From positions 1 to 64,000 of the forward strand of contig NZ_JAFFJT010000016.1 in assembly GCF_016924665.1 (NCBI RefSeq): 64,000 nucleotides of DNA. Reading direction: 5' to 3'. This stretch comes from Nocardioides sp. SYSU D00038. GTDB taxonomy: Bacteria; Actinomycetota; Actinomycetes; Propionibacteriales; Nocardioidaceae. Shown one piece after another: positions 10,527 through 19,886 of the stretch. Numbering within the stretch: position 1 is the stretch's first letter; each line of letters starts with the position of its first letter. A program made the translations under genes and the position numbers. The notes below the pieces were generated by a model. It saw only the letters and a list, made by a program, of their open reading frames with translations, was not told where the DNA came from and searched no databases.

Positions 10527-13187
10527 TCAGCGGAGGCGCGAGACGAGGGGCAGCCGCGGGCGGGACAGCACGCCGACGAGCGCGGCGGTGAGCAGCGGCA
10601 GCACGACCACCACGCCCAGCACCATCAGCCACGGCACGTCGAGGAAGTGACCGCCGCCGGGGGCGTACTGACCGGTCAGCGGGTAGGTCACCGCGATGCC
10701 CGGCACGAAGCCGACCAGCGCCCCGAGCAGCGCGCCGAGACCCCCCACCACCAGCGCGTACGACGCCGCGACCGCCCGCCGGGTGCGCGGTGAGGCACCG
10801 ACCGCCGAGAGCGTGGCCAGGTCGGGCCGGGCGTCGGAGAGCGCGAGGAAGGTGGCGGTGAGGGTGCCGCCGAGCATCAGCACCGCGCCGAGCCCGGCGA
10901 GCACCAGCTGGATCACCAGGGTCTCGTCGTCGCCCTGGTAGCCGCGCTCGACGTAGAACGACGCGGCGTCGGAGACCGCGGCCACCTGCTCGCCGATCTC
11001 CTGCTCCTCGGCCTCCGAGAGGTCACCCTCGACCACCACACCGACCTTGCCGACGGCCACGCCGGCGCGGTCGGCGGCGCCGGGTGACAGCACGGCCAGC
11101 GGGCCGGCACCGCGGTGGGCGGCCGGCAGCAGCAGCGCCTCGAGCTCGGTCTCGTCGCGCGCCGTCTCGTTGCCCATCTCGTCCATCGTGACGGTCCGCA
11201 CCACCACCGGCTCGGTGCCGGTCGCGCCGTCGGTGAAGGCCACCACGCCGCCGGCGGCGAGCACCTCGCCCGCCCGAGCACGGTCGGTCGCCGCGACCCC
11301 GGGCAGGGCCGGCGGCACGGCCCGGCCCACCAGCACCGAGGCGCCGAGCGACGAGCCGTACTCGTCGCGGAGCGAGACGCCGTCGGTGTCGGCGACCTCG
11401 ACGTACGACCACGGGCCGGCGTCCCACGACTCGGGGACGCCGCGCACGGGGGTGGTCGTGACGTCGGGGTCGACCCGCTCGACGGCGCCGACCAGGGCGT
11501 CCCAGTCGGGGTCGGCGGCGTAGACCGTCAGCAGCCCGGCACCGGCGGCGAGGCTCGGCCTGTAGGTCTCGCGGTTCTCGGCCTCGTCGCTGGTGATCGA
11601 GATGCCGAGTGCCACCACGCCGGTGACGGTGGCGGCCACCGCGGCGACCGCCGGCACCGTGCGGGTGCGGTGGCGCGCGGCGTCGCGCAGGGCGTAGCGC
11701 AGCGGGAGCGGGACCGAGCGGCCGAGCCGCCCCACCAGGGCCAGCACGACCGGCACCAGCAGCACCATGCCGAGCACGGTCGGCACCGCGGAGGCGGCGA
11801 TCAGCATCTCCCCGCCCGAGCCGCGGGTCGCGCCCAGCACCGATCCGAGCACCCCGACACCGAGCAGCGCCGCACCCACCACCGGCGAGCGCAGCGAGGG
11901 CCGGGCGTCGGCGCGACGCCCGGCGAGCACCGCGACGACGTCCTGGCGCGAGGCCAGCACCGCCGGCACGACCGCGGCGAGGAAGGCGCTCAGCAGGCCG
12001 AACCCCGCCACCCCCGCCAGCTGGAGCCACGGCACCTCGAACGGGCCGAAGCGCGAGGAGTCGAGCCGCTGCACCAGCGGCACCGCGAGCGCCGCGAGTC
12101 CGACCCCGAGCAGCACGCCGAGCGCCGCAGCCACCGAGCCGAGCACCACCGCCGAGGCCAGCACCGCCCGGCGGGCCTGCTGGGGGGTGCCGCCCGAGGC
12201 GACCAGCAGCGCGAGGCTGCGCTGCATCCGGCGGGCTCCGACCGCGAACGCCGGGCCGGCCAGCAGCACCAGCTCGAGCAGCACCATCACGACCACCAGC
12301 GCCAGCACGGCCGTGGTCGCGGAGTCGAGCCCGCTGCCGCCGAGCGCGCCGTCGGGCAGCAGGTCGTCGGACGGCGGGTCGGTGATCACCGCGCGCGAGG
12401 CGACCGTGGCGCCGATGCCGTTGAGGGCGCGCACCGTCGTCCAGTCGACCGCCGCGTCGGCCACCAGCCAGCTCGCGACCGACGGCTCCTCCTCCGGCGT
12501 GACGAGGCTGCCGGGCGGCCCGGCCGCGACGGGGTACGACGTCGAGGCCGCCGACTCCGCGATGCCCACCACCACCGGCTCCACCGCCGGAGCGGCGGCG
12601 TCGGGGGCGCCGGCGGCGTCGGCGGCGTCGTCGTCGAGGTCGAGCACCTCGCCGACGGCGTACCCCTTGTCGGCGAGCGCCCGGTTGACCACGACCTCGT
12701 GGGCGGCGTCCGGCCAGGCCCCCGAGGTGAGCGTGAGCAGCCCGGAGGTGGCGTCGTCGGCGAGGTCGGTCTCGAGGACGCCCACGTTGGCGCGGCCGCC
12801 GGTCGCGGTGGTCACGAACGTCTCGGCCTCGCGGATCGGCACCAGCCGGGCGCCGTCCGGCAGCAGCGCGGCCACCTCGTCGGCGGTGGCCAGCCCCCGC
12901 CCCTGCTCGCTCGCCCAGCCCGAGGAGCCGTGGTCGGGGTCGAAGCCGTGCTCGACGTCGACCGCGTCGCGCTCGGCCGTCACCCGGGCCTCGGCCGCGC
13001 CCATCCGGCGCTCGAGCGACTCCACGCCGGTGACCTGCTGGGTGTGGATCACGACGTCGGCGGCGGTGATCGCCAGCACCGGCAGGCCGATCATCACCAG
13101 CATCAGCGCGCTGCGACCGCGGGCCCGCAGCGCCTCGCGGCGGGCGAGCCGCAGGGCGACCCGCCAGCCGCGCAGCCAGCCGGCCAT
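10527..13187 (-). CDS. ABC transporter permease, FtsX/MacB type
   Basis: An 886-residue membrane protein. One N-terminal helix (SALMLVMIGLPVLAITAADVV, near residue 30) is followed by a large extracytoplasmic domain. A first FtsX block of membrane spans covers about residues 290-500, then a second extracytoplasmic domain, then a final FtsX block with about three spans ending in GVLSRPRLP. This duplicated layout is typical of actinobacterial antimicrobial-peptide or lipid exporters. The start codon overlaps the ATPase stop by one base (TGATG), so the two subunits are made together. The substrate is unknown. Confidence 0.9.
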   Translation of the reverse strand: MAGWLRGWRVALRLARREALRARGRSALMLVMIGLPVLAITAADVVIHTQQVTGVESLERRMGAAEARVTAERDAVDVEHGFDPDHGSSGWASEQGRGLATADEVAALLPDGARLVPIREAETFVTTATGGRANVGVLETDLADDATSGLLTLTSGAWPDAAHEVVVNRALADKGYAVGEVLDLDDDAADAAGAPDAAAPAVEPVVVGIAESAASTSYPVAAGPPGSLVTPEEEPSVASWLVADAAVDWTTVRALNGIGATVASRAVITDPPSDDLLPDGALGGSGLDSATTAVLALVVVMVLLELVLLAGPAFAVGARRMQRSLALLVASGGTPQQARRAVLASAVVLGSVAAALGVLLGVGLAALAVPLVQRLDSSRFGPFEVPWLQLAGVAGFGLLSAFLAAVVPAVLASRQDVVAVLAGRRADARPSLRSPVVGAALLGVGVLGSVLGATRGSGGEMLIAASAVPTVLGMVLLVPVVLALVGRLGRSVPLPLRYALRDAARHRTRTVPAVAAVAATVTGVVALGISITSDEAENRETYRPSLAAGAGLLTVYAADPDWDALVGAVERVDPDVTTTPVRGVPESWDAGPWSYVEVADTDGVSLRDEYGSSLGASVLVGRAVPPALPGVAATDRARAGEVLAAGGVVAFTDGATGTEPVVVRTVTMDEMGNETARDETELEALLLPAAHRGAGPLAVLSPGAADRAGVAVGKVGVVVEGDLSEAEEQEIGEQVAAVSDAASFYVERGYQGDDETLVIQLVLAGLGAVLMLGGTLTATFLALSDARPDLATLSAVGASPRTRRAVAASYALVVGGLGALLGALVGFVPGIAVTYPLTGQYAPGGGHFLDVPWLMVLGVVVVLPLLTAALVGVLSRPRLPLVSRLR

Positions 13188-13906
13188 CAGGCGCCGGTCT
13201 CGACGAGCGACTCGACGGGGTCGCTGGTGGTCTCGTCGACCACCACCCCGTCGCGCAGGAACACCACCCGGTCGGCCCAGGCGGCGTGCCGGGCCTCGTG
13301 GGTGACCAGCACGCCCGCCGCGCCGGCGTCGCAGCGTCCGCGCAGCAGCCGCAGCACGTCCTCGCCGGTCTCGGTGTCGAGCGCACCCGTGGGCTCGTCG
13401 GCCAGCACCAGCCGCCGGTCGCCCACGACCGCGCGCGCGATCGCCACCCGCTGCTGCTGGCCGCCGGACATGTGGTCGGGGAACCTGTCGGCGAGGTCGG
13501 CGATCCCGACCTCCTCCAGCGCGGTGCGTGCCGCCGCACGGGCCGCCGAGGTGCGGACGCCGTCGAGCTCGAGCGGCAGCGCGACGTTCTCGGCAGCGGT
13601 GAGGGCGGGGATCAGGTTGAAGTCCTGGAAGACGTAGCCGATCGACGTACGCCGCATCCGGGCCCGGCCGGCCGGGCCGAGGCCGGCCAGGTCGGTGCCC
13701 TCGACCCGCACCACGCCGGCGGTGGGGGCGTCGAGCCCGCCGGCGAGCGTGAGGAGGGTGGACTTGCCGGACCCGGACGGCCCCATCACCGCGACCAGCT
13801 CGCCCGCGGTGACCCGCAGCGAGACGGTGCGCAGCGCCTGCACGAGGGTCGCGCCCTCGCCGTGCTGGCGGCTGACGGCGTCGAGCTCGAGGACGGGCGC
13901 GCTCAT
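13187..13906 (-). CDS. ABC transporter ATP-binding protein (LolD/MacB-like)
   Basis: A 239-residue nucleotide-binding subunit. Walker A is GPSGSGKST, the Q-loop is YVFQDFNLIP, the signature MSGGQQQRVAIARA, Walker B LVLADEPTGALD, and the switch His sits in LVTHEARHA. This motif set is that of the LolD/MacB group that partners FtsX-type permeases. ATG 13906 overlaps the TGA of the PadR gene (ATGA) and its own stop overlaps the permease start, giving a regulator-ATPase-permease operon. Confidence 0.94.
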   Translation of the reverse strand: MSAPVLELDAVSRQHGEGATLVQALRTVSLRVTAGELVAVMGPSGSGKSTLLTLAGGLDAPTAGVVRVEGTDLAGLGPAGRARMRRTSIGYVFQDFNLIPALTAAENVALPLELDGVRTSAARAAARTALEEVGIADLADRFPDHMSGGQQQRVAIARAVVGDRRLVLADEPTGALDTETGEDVLRLLRGRCDAGAAGVLVTHEARHAAWADRVVFLRDGVVVDETTSDPVESLVETGA

Positions 13907-14469
13907 CGGGTGGTCTCCTGCTTCTCGTCGGTGCGGCTCGGCTCGGGGGCGGGCGCCTCGGCGGCGGCCCGGCGTACCCGCGCCTCGCAGTGGTCGAGCC
14001 AGCGCACCTCGGCCTCGGCGGCGAAGACCAGCGACTCGAGCACCAGCGACCACGCGAGGTCGAGCGGCTCCTGCCGCTTGAGCCGGGTGTAGTCCTGCAG
14101 CGCCCGGATGGTGGCCGAGCGCTGCTGCTGGATCACCGTGCCGACGTCGACGCCCGGCACGGTCACGGCCAACGCGAGCTTGATCGCGAGCTCGTCGCGC
14201 GGCGGCTGGGTGCGGGCCACGGGGGTGGTGAACCAGGTCGCGACCTCGTCGCGGCCGGCGTCGGTCACCCGGTAGACGACGTGCCCCTGCTCGTCGGAGC
14301 CCGCGCCCTCCACCAGGCCGTCGCGCTCCAGCCGGGTCAGGGTCGTGTAGACCTGCCCGACGTTCAGCGGCCAGGTCGAGCCGGTGCGCTGCTCGAACTC
14401 GCTGCGCAGCTGGTAGCCGTACTTGGGTCCCTGCTCGAGCAGGGCGAGCAGGGCGAAGCGGACCGACAC
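13903..14469 (-). CDS. PadR family transcriptional regulator
   Basis: A 188-residue regulator. The winged helix spans about residues 1-85 (FALLALLEQGPKYGYQL, then VGQVYTTLTRLERDGLV), and the C-terminal half is a helical dimerisation region of the PadR-s2 type. GTG 14469 is chosen because AGGAGG lies 5 nt before it; the frame continues upstream without a better site. It heads the transporter operon and probably represses it, as PadR proteins do for drug-type exporters. Two 11-bp palindromes just upstream are likely operators. Confidence 0.92.
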   Translation of the reverse strand: MSVRFALLALLEQGPKYGYQLRSEFEQRTGSTWPLNVGQVYTTLTRLERDGLVEGAGSDEQGHVVYRVTDAGRDEVATWFTTPVARTQPPRDELAIKLALAVTVPGVDVGTVIQQQRSATIRALQDYTRLKRQEPLDLAWSLVLESLVFAAEAEVRWLDHCEARVRRAAAEAPAPEPSRTDEKQETTR

Positions 14470-14488
14470 GGGGACCTCCTGGGGGTGG

Positions 14489-14512
14489 ATACCCGGTATG
14501 TATACCACGTAT
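14489..14512 (-). promoter_or_regulatory. Tandem ATAC-N3-GTAT operator before the PadR gene
   Basis: Two 11-bp palindromes of the form ATAC-N3-GTAT lie at 14489-14499 and 14502-14512, repeated with a 13-bp period, 20 bp upstream of the PadR start and 5 bp past the stop of the preceding gene. This AT-rich island in GC-rich DNA probably contains both promoter and PadR sites. The protein bound is inferred from position. Confidence 0.65.
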
Positions 14513-14516
14513 GCAC

Positions 14517-15581
14517 CTAGTCCGCGCGACCCCCGATCCGCAGGTCCATGCCGGCCAGCACGTGGCTGAGGCCGCGGTGCTCGGTGCTGCGCCAGGCCAC
14601 GAGCAGGGTCAACGCGGCGTACGCCGGGAGCAGCGCGAGGGCCACCGGTCGCGGCACCACCTCGCCGCTCACGCCGAGCAGGAAGAGCGGAGCGATGCCG
14701 GTGCCGAGCTTGACCGCCCGCCCGGGCAGCGCCAGCGCCGGCCGCCGCGCGACCGGCCGCACCGAGATGACCGCCTCCCCGACCGTGCGGCCGGCGACCA
14801 GCACCATCAGCGCCTCCACCGCGAACGGCACGCCCCACTGCAGCGCGCCCTGGAGGCCGAGGTCGAGGCGGCCGAGGGGGCGGTCGAGCACGTAGAGGTG
14901 CACCGCGCGGTAGGCCAGCGCGCAGGTCGCGCCGAGCATCGCGACGAACAGCACGTCGCTGACGAATCCCACCAGCCGCCGGCCCAGGGTGATGCTGGTC
15001 GGCAGCGGCGGCGCCTCACCCCGGCGGCGTCGGACGACGAGGGCCGAGAGCAGCGACCCGACCGCCGCCCCGACCGTGTTGACGAGCAGGTCGTCGACGT
15101 CGAAGAGACGGTAGGGGCAGTCGTAGAGCCCCCAGACGCCGGTGCGCTGGGTGACCTCGATCAGCAGCGAGGCCGCCAGCCCGAGCACCGTCGCGACGAC
15201 CACCCCGCGCTTGAGCACGACGCGCACGAACCAGCCGAGAGGCACGAAGAGCAGCACGTTGAGGGCGATCTGCAGGAACGCCGGTTGCCGCAGCACCGAC
15301 CCCCAGCCCGCCTCCCCCGGCCCGCGCACCAGCCGCAGCGACCCGAGCGGGTCCAGCTGCGCGCCCTGGCACGCGTAGTCGCCGGCCGGCGGCACGGGCA
15401 GCAGCGTGTAGGTCCACAGCGCCAGTGCGTAGATCGCCGCGGTCAGCAGCACCGCCAGGTCCGTGGGCCCCAGCCGCCCGTCGAGCCGGTACTGCACGGC
15501 CGCGACCGGCACGAGCAGCACCACCGCCAGCACGCTCCCGAGCGCGATCGCGATCAGCGCGTTGGTGGCCTGGTCCGACAC
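14517..15581 (-). CDS. VanZ-like and RDD domain membrane protein
   Basis: A 354-residue integral membrane protein. The N-terminal ~190 residues hold about four to five spans with the VanZ-type segment QIALNVLLFVPLGWFVRVV and IEVTQRTGVWGLYDCPYRLFDVDDLLVNTVGA. The C-terminal ~150 residues form an RDD domain with three further spans (RRLVGFVSDVLFVAM). VanZ homologues are linked to teicoplanin resistance but most have no known role. The GTG start follows a short gap after the repeat island. No partner gene is evident. Confidence 0.88.
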   Translation of the reverse strand: MSDQATNALIAIALGSVLAVVLLVPVAAVQYRLDGRLGPTDLAVLLTAAIYALALWTYTLLPVPPAGDYACQGAQLDPLGSLRLVRGPGEAGWGSVLRQPAFLQIALNVLLFVPLGWFVRVVLKRGVVVATVLGLAASLLIEVTQRTGVWGLYDCPYRLFDVDDLLVNTVGAAVGSLLSALVVRRRRGEAPPLPTSITLGRRLVGFVSDVLFVAMLGATCALAYRAVHLYVLDRPLGRLDLGLQGALQWGVPFAVEALMVLVAGRTVGEAVISVRPVARRPALALPGRAVKLGTGIAPLFLLGVSGEVVPRPVALALLPAYAALTLLVAWRSTEHRGLSHVLAGMDLRIGGRAD

Positions 15582-15599
15582 CGGGGCAGGCTACCGAAG

Positions 15600-15944
15600 C
15601 GCGCGGACCGCCGGTGGTCGACGAAGCTGCGCCGGCGCCCCTCGGTCGTTGAGGAAGTTGCCTGGCGACCCCCGGTGGTTGAGGAAGTTGCGCTAGCAAC
15701 TGTCTCGAAACCCCCGCCGGCCGAACGCCCTCCGGTGGGGACGTGAGGGCGTTCGTCCCACCGGGTCTCGAGGCTCAGGCCTAGCGGCCTTCGCACCTCG
15801 ACCAGCGTTGCCCCGCGCTGGTTGAGGTGCGAGCGAAGCGAGCCTCGAAACCTGCGCACCCGAACGCCGACCGTCCCCACCGGAGGACATCCCTCTCACC
15901 GGGTCTCGAGGCTCAGGCCTAGCGGCCTTCGCACCTCGACCAGC
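15600..15944. repeat. Hairpin-repeat cluster
   Basis: Several hairpin units sit here, including GGTTGAGGAAGTTGCGCTAG (at about 15676), the GGCCTAGCGGCC core at about 15766-15805 and again at 15901-15945, and the GCGAGC type at about 15820-15855. Linkers of the GAACGCCCTCCGG type join them. No credible gene is seen. Confidence 0.78.
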
Positions 15945-16225
15945 GCACGCCGGCGTGCCGCGCCGCCGGCGCGGAGGCGGCGGAGCGACGGGCGGCGTCC
16001 GGCACGTAGACGGCGGCGTGGCGCCGCAGCGATGGCCGGGGAACCGCAGGGCAGAGTCCGGTGACACGGCAACGAGTGCCGAACGACGTCCGGCGCGCAG
16101 CAGCCGCAGTGCCCACTACGCGCGGCACCCCGCACCCACACCCCAACCACAGCCACCCGCCCCTCGGATCACACCACCCGGAGCCAGCCCCCCGCCCGAA
16201 CCCCGTCCGCGGAGTCGCCCGCTAC
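15945..16225. repeat. ~265-bp intergenic element, copy 2 of 3
   Basis: This block repeats the element at 340-600 and 16302-16580, with the shared core GCAGGGCAGAGTCCGG and the end CCGTCCGCGGAGTC. Its terminal inverted repeat is slightly eroded (GTCCGGCAC against GTGCCGAAC). No coding frame is conserved between copies. Confidence 0.7.
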
Positions 16226-16239
16226 CGGGAGAGCGTTCG

Positions 16240-16290
16240 GCTCGCCGGGTCTCGACGACGCTCGCTGGCGCTCGCTGCTCGACCACCGGT
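16240..16290. repeat. Single hairpin unit between element copies 2 and 3
   Basis: One hairpin unit of the GGGTCTCGACGACGCTCGCT core type joins two copies of the longer element. An almost identical unit precedes copy 1 at 287-328, so hairpin and element travel together. Confidence 0.65.
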
Positions 16291-16301
16291 GCCGCCCGAC
16301 C

Positions 16302-16580
16302 GCACGCCGGCGTGCCGCGCCGCAGGCACGGAGGCGGCGGAGCGACGGGCGGCGTTCGGCACATAGACGGCGGCGTGGCGCCGACACGAACGCCGGGGAA
16401 CCGCAGGGCAGAGTCCGGCGACACGGCAACGAGTGCCGAACGACGTCCGGCGCGCAGCAGCCGTAGTGCCCACCCACGCGCGGCACCCCGCACCCCACCC
16501 CACCAACCGCCACCCGCTCCCCGAATCACACAACGAGGAGTCAGCCCCCGCCCGAGCCCCGTCCCCGGAGTCGCCCTTAC
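16302..16580. repeat. ~265-bp intergenic element, copy 3 of 3
   Basis: Copy 3 follows copy 2 with a period of about 357 bp. The inverted repeat GTTCGGCAC (16354-16362) and GTGCCGAAC (16433-16441) is intact over 9 bp. Its end CCGTCCCCGGAGTC matches the other copies. Confidence 0.7.
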
Positions 16581-16597
16581 CGGGAGGACATCCGTCG

Positions 16598-16735
16598 CAC
16601 CGGGTCTCGAGGCTCAGGCCTAGCGGCCTTCGCACCTCGACCAGCGCCCGGCGGTCGGCTCACCGGGTTTCGAGACACGACTTCGTCGTTCCTCAACCAG
16701 CGGTGGTCGCTCGCGCTTCTGCTCGACCCAGCGGT
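16598..16735. repeat. Hairpin repeats upstream of the phosphatase stop
   Basis: Units with the GGCCTAGCGGCC core (about 16601-16645) and an ACGACTTCGTCGT core (about 16664-16703) end the repeat island. Nothing coding is seen between 15582 and 16741. Confidence 0.72.
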
Positions 16736-16741
16736 GAGCGG

Positions 16742-17407
16742 TCAGCGGTAGGTGACCTGCTCCGCCGGGAGGTGCTGGTGCTCGTTGTAGGTCAGCAGCC
16801 GGGCGCCGGTCGAGCCCACGACGACCCGGGTGACCGAGGAGTTCACGATCGTGGTGTTCAGGCGCTGCCAGGCGGCGGCGCGGGCGGCCGGGTCGTCCGG
16901 GGTCACCAGCGCGGCGCAGGCGGCCGCGATCGGGCCACCGGAGGTCACGGCGACCACGGTGCGTCCCGGGCCGGCGAGGTCGCCGGCGGCGGACAGCGCG
17001 GCCCCCACCCGCCCGGTGAACGCCGCGAACGACTCGGGGTAGTCGGCGTCGTGTGCGCCGGTGACCCACCGCCCGGTCGCGAGCTCGAACAGCTGCTGGA
17101 AGGCGCGGCGGTCGAGGTCGGGGTCGACGCCGCCCGGGTGGGCGGCGACCACGCCGAGGTGGTCGAACTCGTCCCACCGCGGGTCCTGCGCCGCCTCGAG
17201 CCCCCACCCGGCGGCCGCCGTCATCGCCTCCGCGGTCTCGCGCTGGCGCCGCATGCTGCCGTGGACGACGACGTCGGGCCGCAGGCCGCGCTCGGCCAGC
17301 CAGGCCCCGAGGAGCCGCGACTGCGCCGCACCGGCCTCGGAGAGGACGTCGTAGTCGTCGCTGCCGAACGAGGCCTGGCCGTGCCGCACCAGGAGGAGGA
17401 GGCCCAT
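16742..17407 (-). CDS. Histidine phosphatase family protein (phosphoglycerate-mutase-like)
   Basis: A 221-residue cytoplasmic enzyme. The N-terminal LLLVRHGQASFGSDDYD contains the RHG catalytic His motif, SMRRQRETAEA supplies the second Arg, DEFDHLG the acid/base region, and VTSGGPIAAA replaces the usual second-His motif (often SHGG), with Thr-Ser in place of Ser-His. The loss of that second His may alter activity. ATG 17407 fits the motif spacing. It lies 11 bp after the exporter membrane gene on the same strand. The substrate cannot be predicted. Confidence 0.86.
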   Translation of the reverse strand: MGLLLLVRHGQASFGSDDYDVLSEAGAAQSRLLGAWLAERGLRPDVVVHGSMRRQRETAEAMTAAAGWGLEAAQDPRWDEFDHLGVVAAHPGGVDPDLDRRAFQQLFELATGRWVTGAHDADYPESFAAFTGRVGAALSAAGDLAGPGRTVVAVTSGGPIAAACAALVTPDDPAARAAAWQRLNTTIVNSSVTRVVVGSTGARLLTYNEHQHLPAEQVTYR

Positions 17408-17418
17408 GGGGCCCGAGA

Positions 17419-18954
17419 CTAGGCGGCGACCGTGGTGACCACGCGCGCGCGTCCGACCGGCTCGAGCCAGGCGTCGCGGGCGTGCAGCAGCCGCACCGCC
17501 GACCACAGCACGAACGGCGCTGCGAGCACGATGCTGAGCTCCCACGAAGGGAGCCGAGCCAGGCCCGAAAAGACCAGGCTGGTCAGCGTGGTGGCGACGG
17601 CCAGCTTGGTGGAGTAGCCGACCATCGCGGCCGGGGGTGCAGGGGTGGCCCGGGCCGAGCGGAGGTCGACCGAGAACGGGCGCCGCGACGACCACCGCAT
17701 CGCGGCCGACACCACCTGGAGCACCACGACCACCCAGGTGCACAGCAGCGCGGTCAGCTCGGGAGCCGACGGTACGCCGGCTCGCAGTCCCGCCAGCACC
17801 AGCGTGAGCGCCGACGCCACGAGCAGGAACTCGGTGAGCACCCACGTCCGCGCGGCGAAGACCTGGCCGGGCGGGACCGGCAGGCTCTCGCGCCACAGCC
17901 CGCCGCGCTCGTCGAGGCACCAGGCGTTGATGCCGAAGAGCAGGGCGCCGCCGGAGGCGACCAGCCCGGGCAGGATCGTCATCTGGCTCCACGACAGGTC
18001 GCCCGCGAGTGCCACCACCCCGGGTCCGATCGCGAGCACCAGCATGCCGCGCCGCATCGGCACCGCCCGCCAGACCGAGCCGCGGTCGGTGCGGACCAGG
18101 CCCGCGAAGACGCTCGACGGCAGTGCCCGGGCGGGGTGGGTGCCGCTCTCGACCCGCAGCTCGTCGCGCGGCGTACGCCGGGCGGCCAGGTGGGCGGGCA
18201 CGGCGCCGAGCACGAGCGCCACCAGCAGCACCCAGAGCATCAGCCCGACGGTGGCGAGCCAGGCCGCCCCGAACCCGTCCTGCAGCCCGACCACGACCCG
18301 GCGGGTGGGCAGCGCGTCGAGCACCGCGCCGGTGCGGCCGGTGAGCTGGAGGTGGACGAGCACGGCGGCCACGAGCACGCCGAGGGTGCGCACTGTCGCG
18401 ATGCCGTGGCGGGTGCGTCGCACCGCCTCGATCGCCCAGGCCACGACCTGGGCGACCGCGGTGGCCGCGGCCAGCCAGAGCAGCACGCCGAGCTGCACGG
18501 CGGCGAGGTGGCGGCCCTCCACCGCGTACGCGGTCGCGCCGAGCAGCAGCCAACCCTGCAGCAGCCAAGCGATGTTGAGCGGCGCCAGCAGGAGAGCGCC
18601 GAGGTGGTCGGTGGTGGGGCTGACGGGGTAGGCGACGGCGTGCTCTCGGGCGAGCAGCTCGCGACCGCCACCGGAGGCGACCGCGGAGACGATCGCCAGC
18701 ACCAGGAAGCCGGTGAGCGCCGAGGGCAGCAGCAGGAGTGCGTCGAGGGCGTAGCCCTCCGCGCTGCCGGCCCCGGTCGCGAACGCCGGGAGCACGGCCG
18801 CACCGGCGGTCAGGCCGAGGAAGGTCGCGACCAGGCCGACGGTGACCGAGCGGCGGCGCACGGTCGCGGCGCGGAAGGCCAGCAGGTGGCCGACGTCGGC
18901 GACGGCTCGGCGCTGGCCCCGGAGGAGCTCAGTCCAGGAGGCCGCGGTAGGCAC
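17419..18954 (-). CDS. ABC-2-like exporter membrane subunit
   Basis: A 511-residue membrane protein with about twelve hydrophobic segments, for example SVTVGLVATFLGLTAGAAVL, LGVLVAAVLVHLQLTG and FLLVASALTLVLAGL. No soluble domain is recognised. GTG 18954 is chosen for an AGGAGG site 6 nt upstream; it overlaps the end of the ATPase gene by 26 bp. The fused layout with an ABC-2-type ATPase implies a two-subunit exporter. The substrate is unknown. Confidence 0.8.
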   Translation of the reverse strand: MPTAASWTELLRGQRRAVADVGHLLAFRAATVRRRSVTVGLVATFLGLTAGAAVLPAFATGAGSAEGYALDALLLLPSALTGFLVLAIVSAVASGGGRELLAREHAVAYPVSPTTDHLGALLLAPLNIAWLLQGWLLLGATAYAVEGRHLAAVQLGVLLWLAAATAVAQVVAWAIEAVRRTRHGIATVRTLGVLVAAVLVHLQLTGRTGAVLDALPTRRVVVGLQDGFGAAWLATVGLMLWVLLVALVLGAVPAHLAARRTPRDELRVESGTHPARALPSSVFAGLVRTDRGSVWRAVPMRRGMLVLAIGPGVVALAGDLSWSQMTILPGLVASGGALLFGINAWCLDERGGLWRESLPVPPGQVFAARTWVLTEFLLVASALTLVLAGLRAGVPSAPELTALLCTWVVVVLQVVSAAMRWSSRRPFSVDLRSARATPAPPAAMVGYSTKLAVATTLTSLVFSGLARLPSWELSIVLAAPFVLWSAVRLLHARDAWLEPVGRARVVTTVAA

Positions 18955-19645
18955 GCGCGCCCTCCTCGCCCGCCATCTCACCGGCGGTCACGGTCGCCAC
19001 CCGGGCGCCGCCCCGCAGCACCAGCACCGCCGAGCAGGCCTCGATCGCCAGCTCCCGCAGGTGGGTCGACACCAGCACGCACGCACCGCGCGACCGGGCG
19101 TCGTTGACCACGTCGAGGGTGGCCTCGACGCCGATCGGGTCGACCCCGTCGAACGGCTCGTCGAGCAGCAGCACCTCGGGCTCGTGGAGCGCGGCCAGCA
19201 CCACCGAGAGGCGGCGGCCCATGCCGTGGGAGAAGCCGGTGGTGACCCGGTGGGCCACGTCGCCGAGCTCGAAGCGCTCCAGAAGGTCCCGGGCGCGCTC
19301 CTCCCAGCCGTCGAGGCGGCGCAGCCGCGCCGAGAGCTGCAGGTGCTCCCACGGCGTCGCGCGCGGCACCAGGCCGCCCACGTCGGGGCAGTAGCCCACC
19401 CGGCGCTTGACCTCCAGCGGCGAGGCGCGCACGTCGTGCCCCGCCACCACCACGGTCCCGGCCGTCGGCGGCACCACGCCCGCCAGCACCCGCATGGTCG
19501 TCGACTTGCCGGCGCCGTTGCGGCCCAGCAGCGCGGTCGAGTGACCGGCGTACGCCGCCAGGTCGACCCCGGCGACCGCCTCCACCTCTCCGAAGCGCAC
19601 GTGCAGGCCCTGCACCGCGACGACGGGCTCCCTCTCCCTGGTCAC
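18929..19645 (-). CDS. ABC transporter ATP-binding protein (ABC-2 type)
   Basis: A 238-residue ATPase of the CcmA/DrrA group. Walker A reads GRNGAGKSTT, Walker B VLLLDEPFDGVD, and the switch region VSTHLRE. The signature is degenerate: FSHGMGRRLSVVLA in place of LSGGQ-R, which is seen in some exporter ATPases. GTG 19645 lies just before the Walker region at the usual distance and the stop overlaps the membrane subunit. Histidine phosphatase follows in the same direction. Confidence 0.9.
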   Translation of the reverse strand: MTREREPVVAVQGLHVRFGEVEAVAGVDLAAYAGHSTALLGRNGAGKSTTMRVLAGVVPPTAGTVVVAGHDVRASPLEVKRRVGYCPDVGGLVPRATPWEHLQLSARLRRLDGWEERARDLLERFELGDVAHRVTTGFSHGMGRRLSVVLAALHEPEVLLLDEPFDGVDPIGVEATLDVVNDARSRGACVLVSTHLRELAIEACSAVLVLRGGARVATVTAGEMAGEEGARAYRGLLD

Positions 19646-19737
19646 TCGAGCATCCTCGCGACCCGGCGCCGGCCGGGACAGGCGTTCACCCGCATATGGC
19701 CCGCGTCCCGCGGCAGGTCTGCCCGAAAGGATGAACG

Positions 19738-19875
19738 GGCGCCGGTGGATGAGGAGGTTGCGCAGCAACCGTCTCGAATCCCCAGACGGCCGGACGCCCT
19801 CCCGTCCCCAGGGGAGGACTCTCGGCTCACCGAAGAACGAGTGAGGACTTCGTCCTTCCTCGACCAGCGGTGCCC
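19738..19875. repeat. Degenerate hairpin-repeat units
   Basis: Two diverged units (GAGGAGGTTGCGCAGCAACC at about 19749 and GAGGACTTCGTCCTTCCTCG at about 19842) sit between the ABC ATPase start and the fadB terminator. The rest of 19646-19927 shows no gene. Confidence 0.65.
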
Positions 19876-19886
19876 CGGCACGCAAC

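Noticed and set aside
18979..18981. Upstream GTG 18981 as start of the ABC membrane subunit
   Set aside because: GTG 18954 has an AGGAGG at 6 nt; the upstream codon has none.
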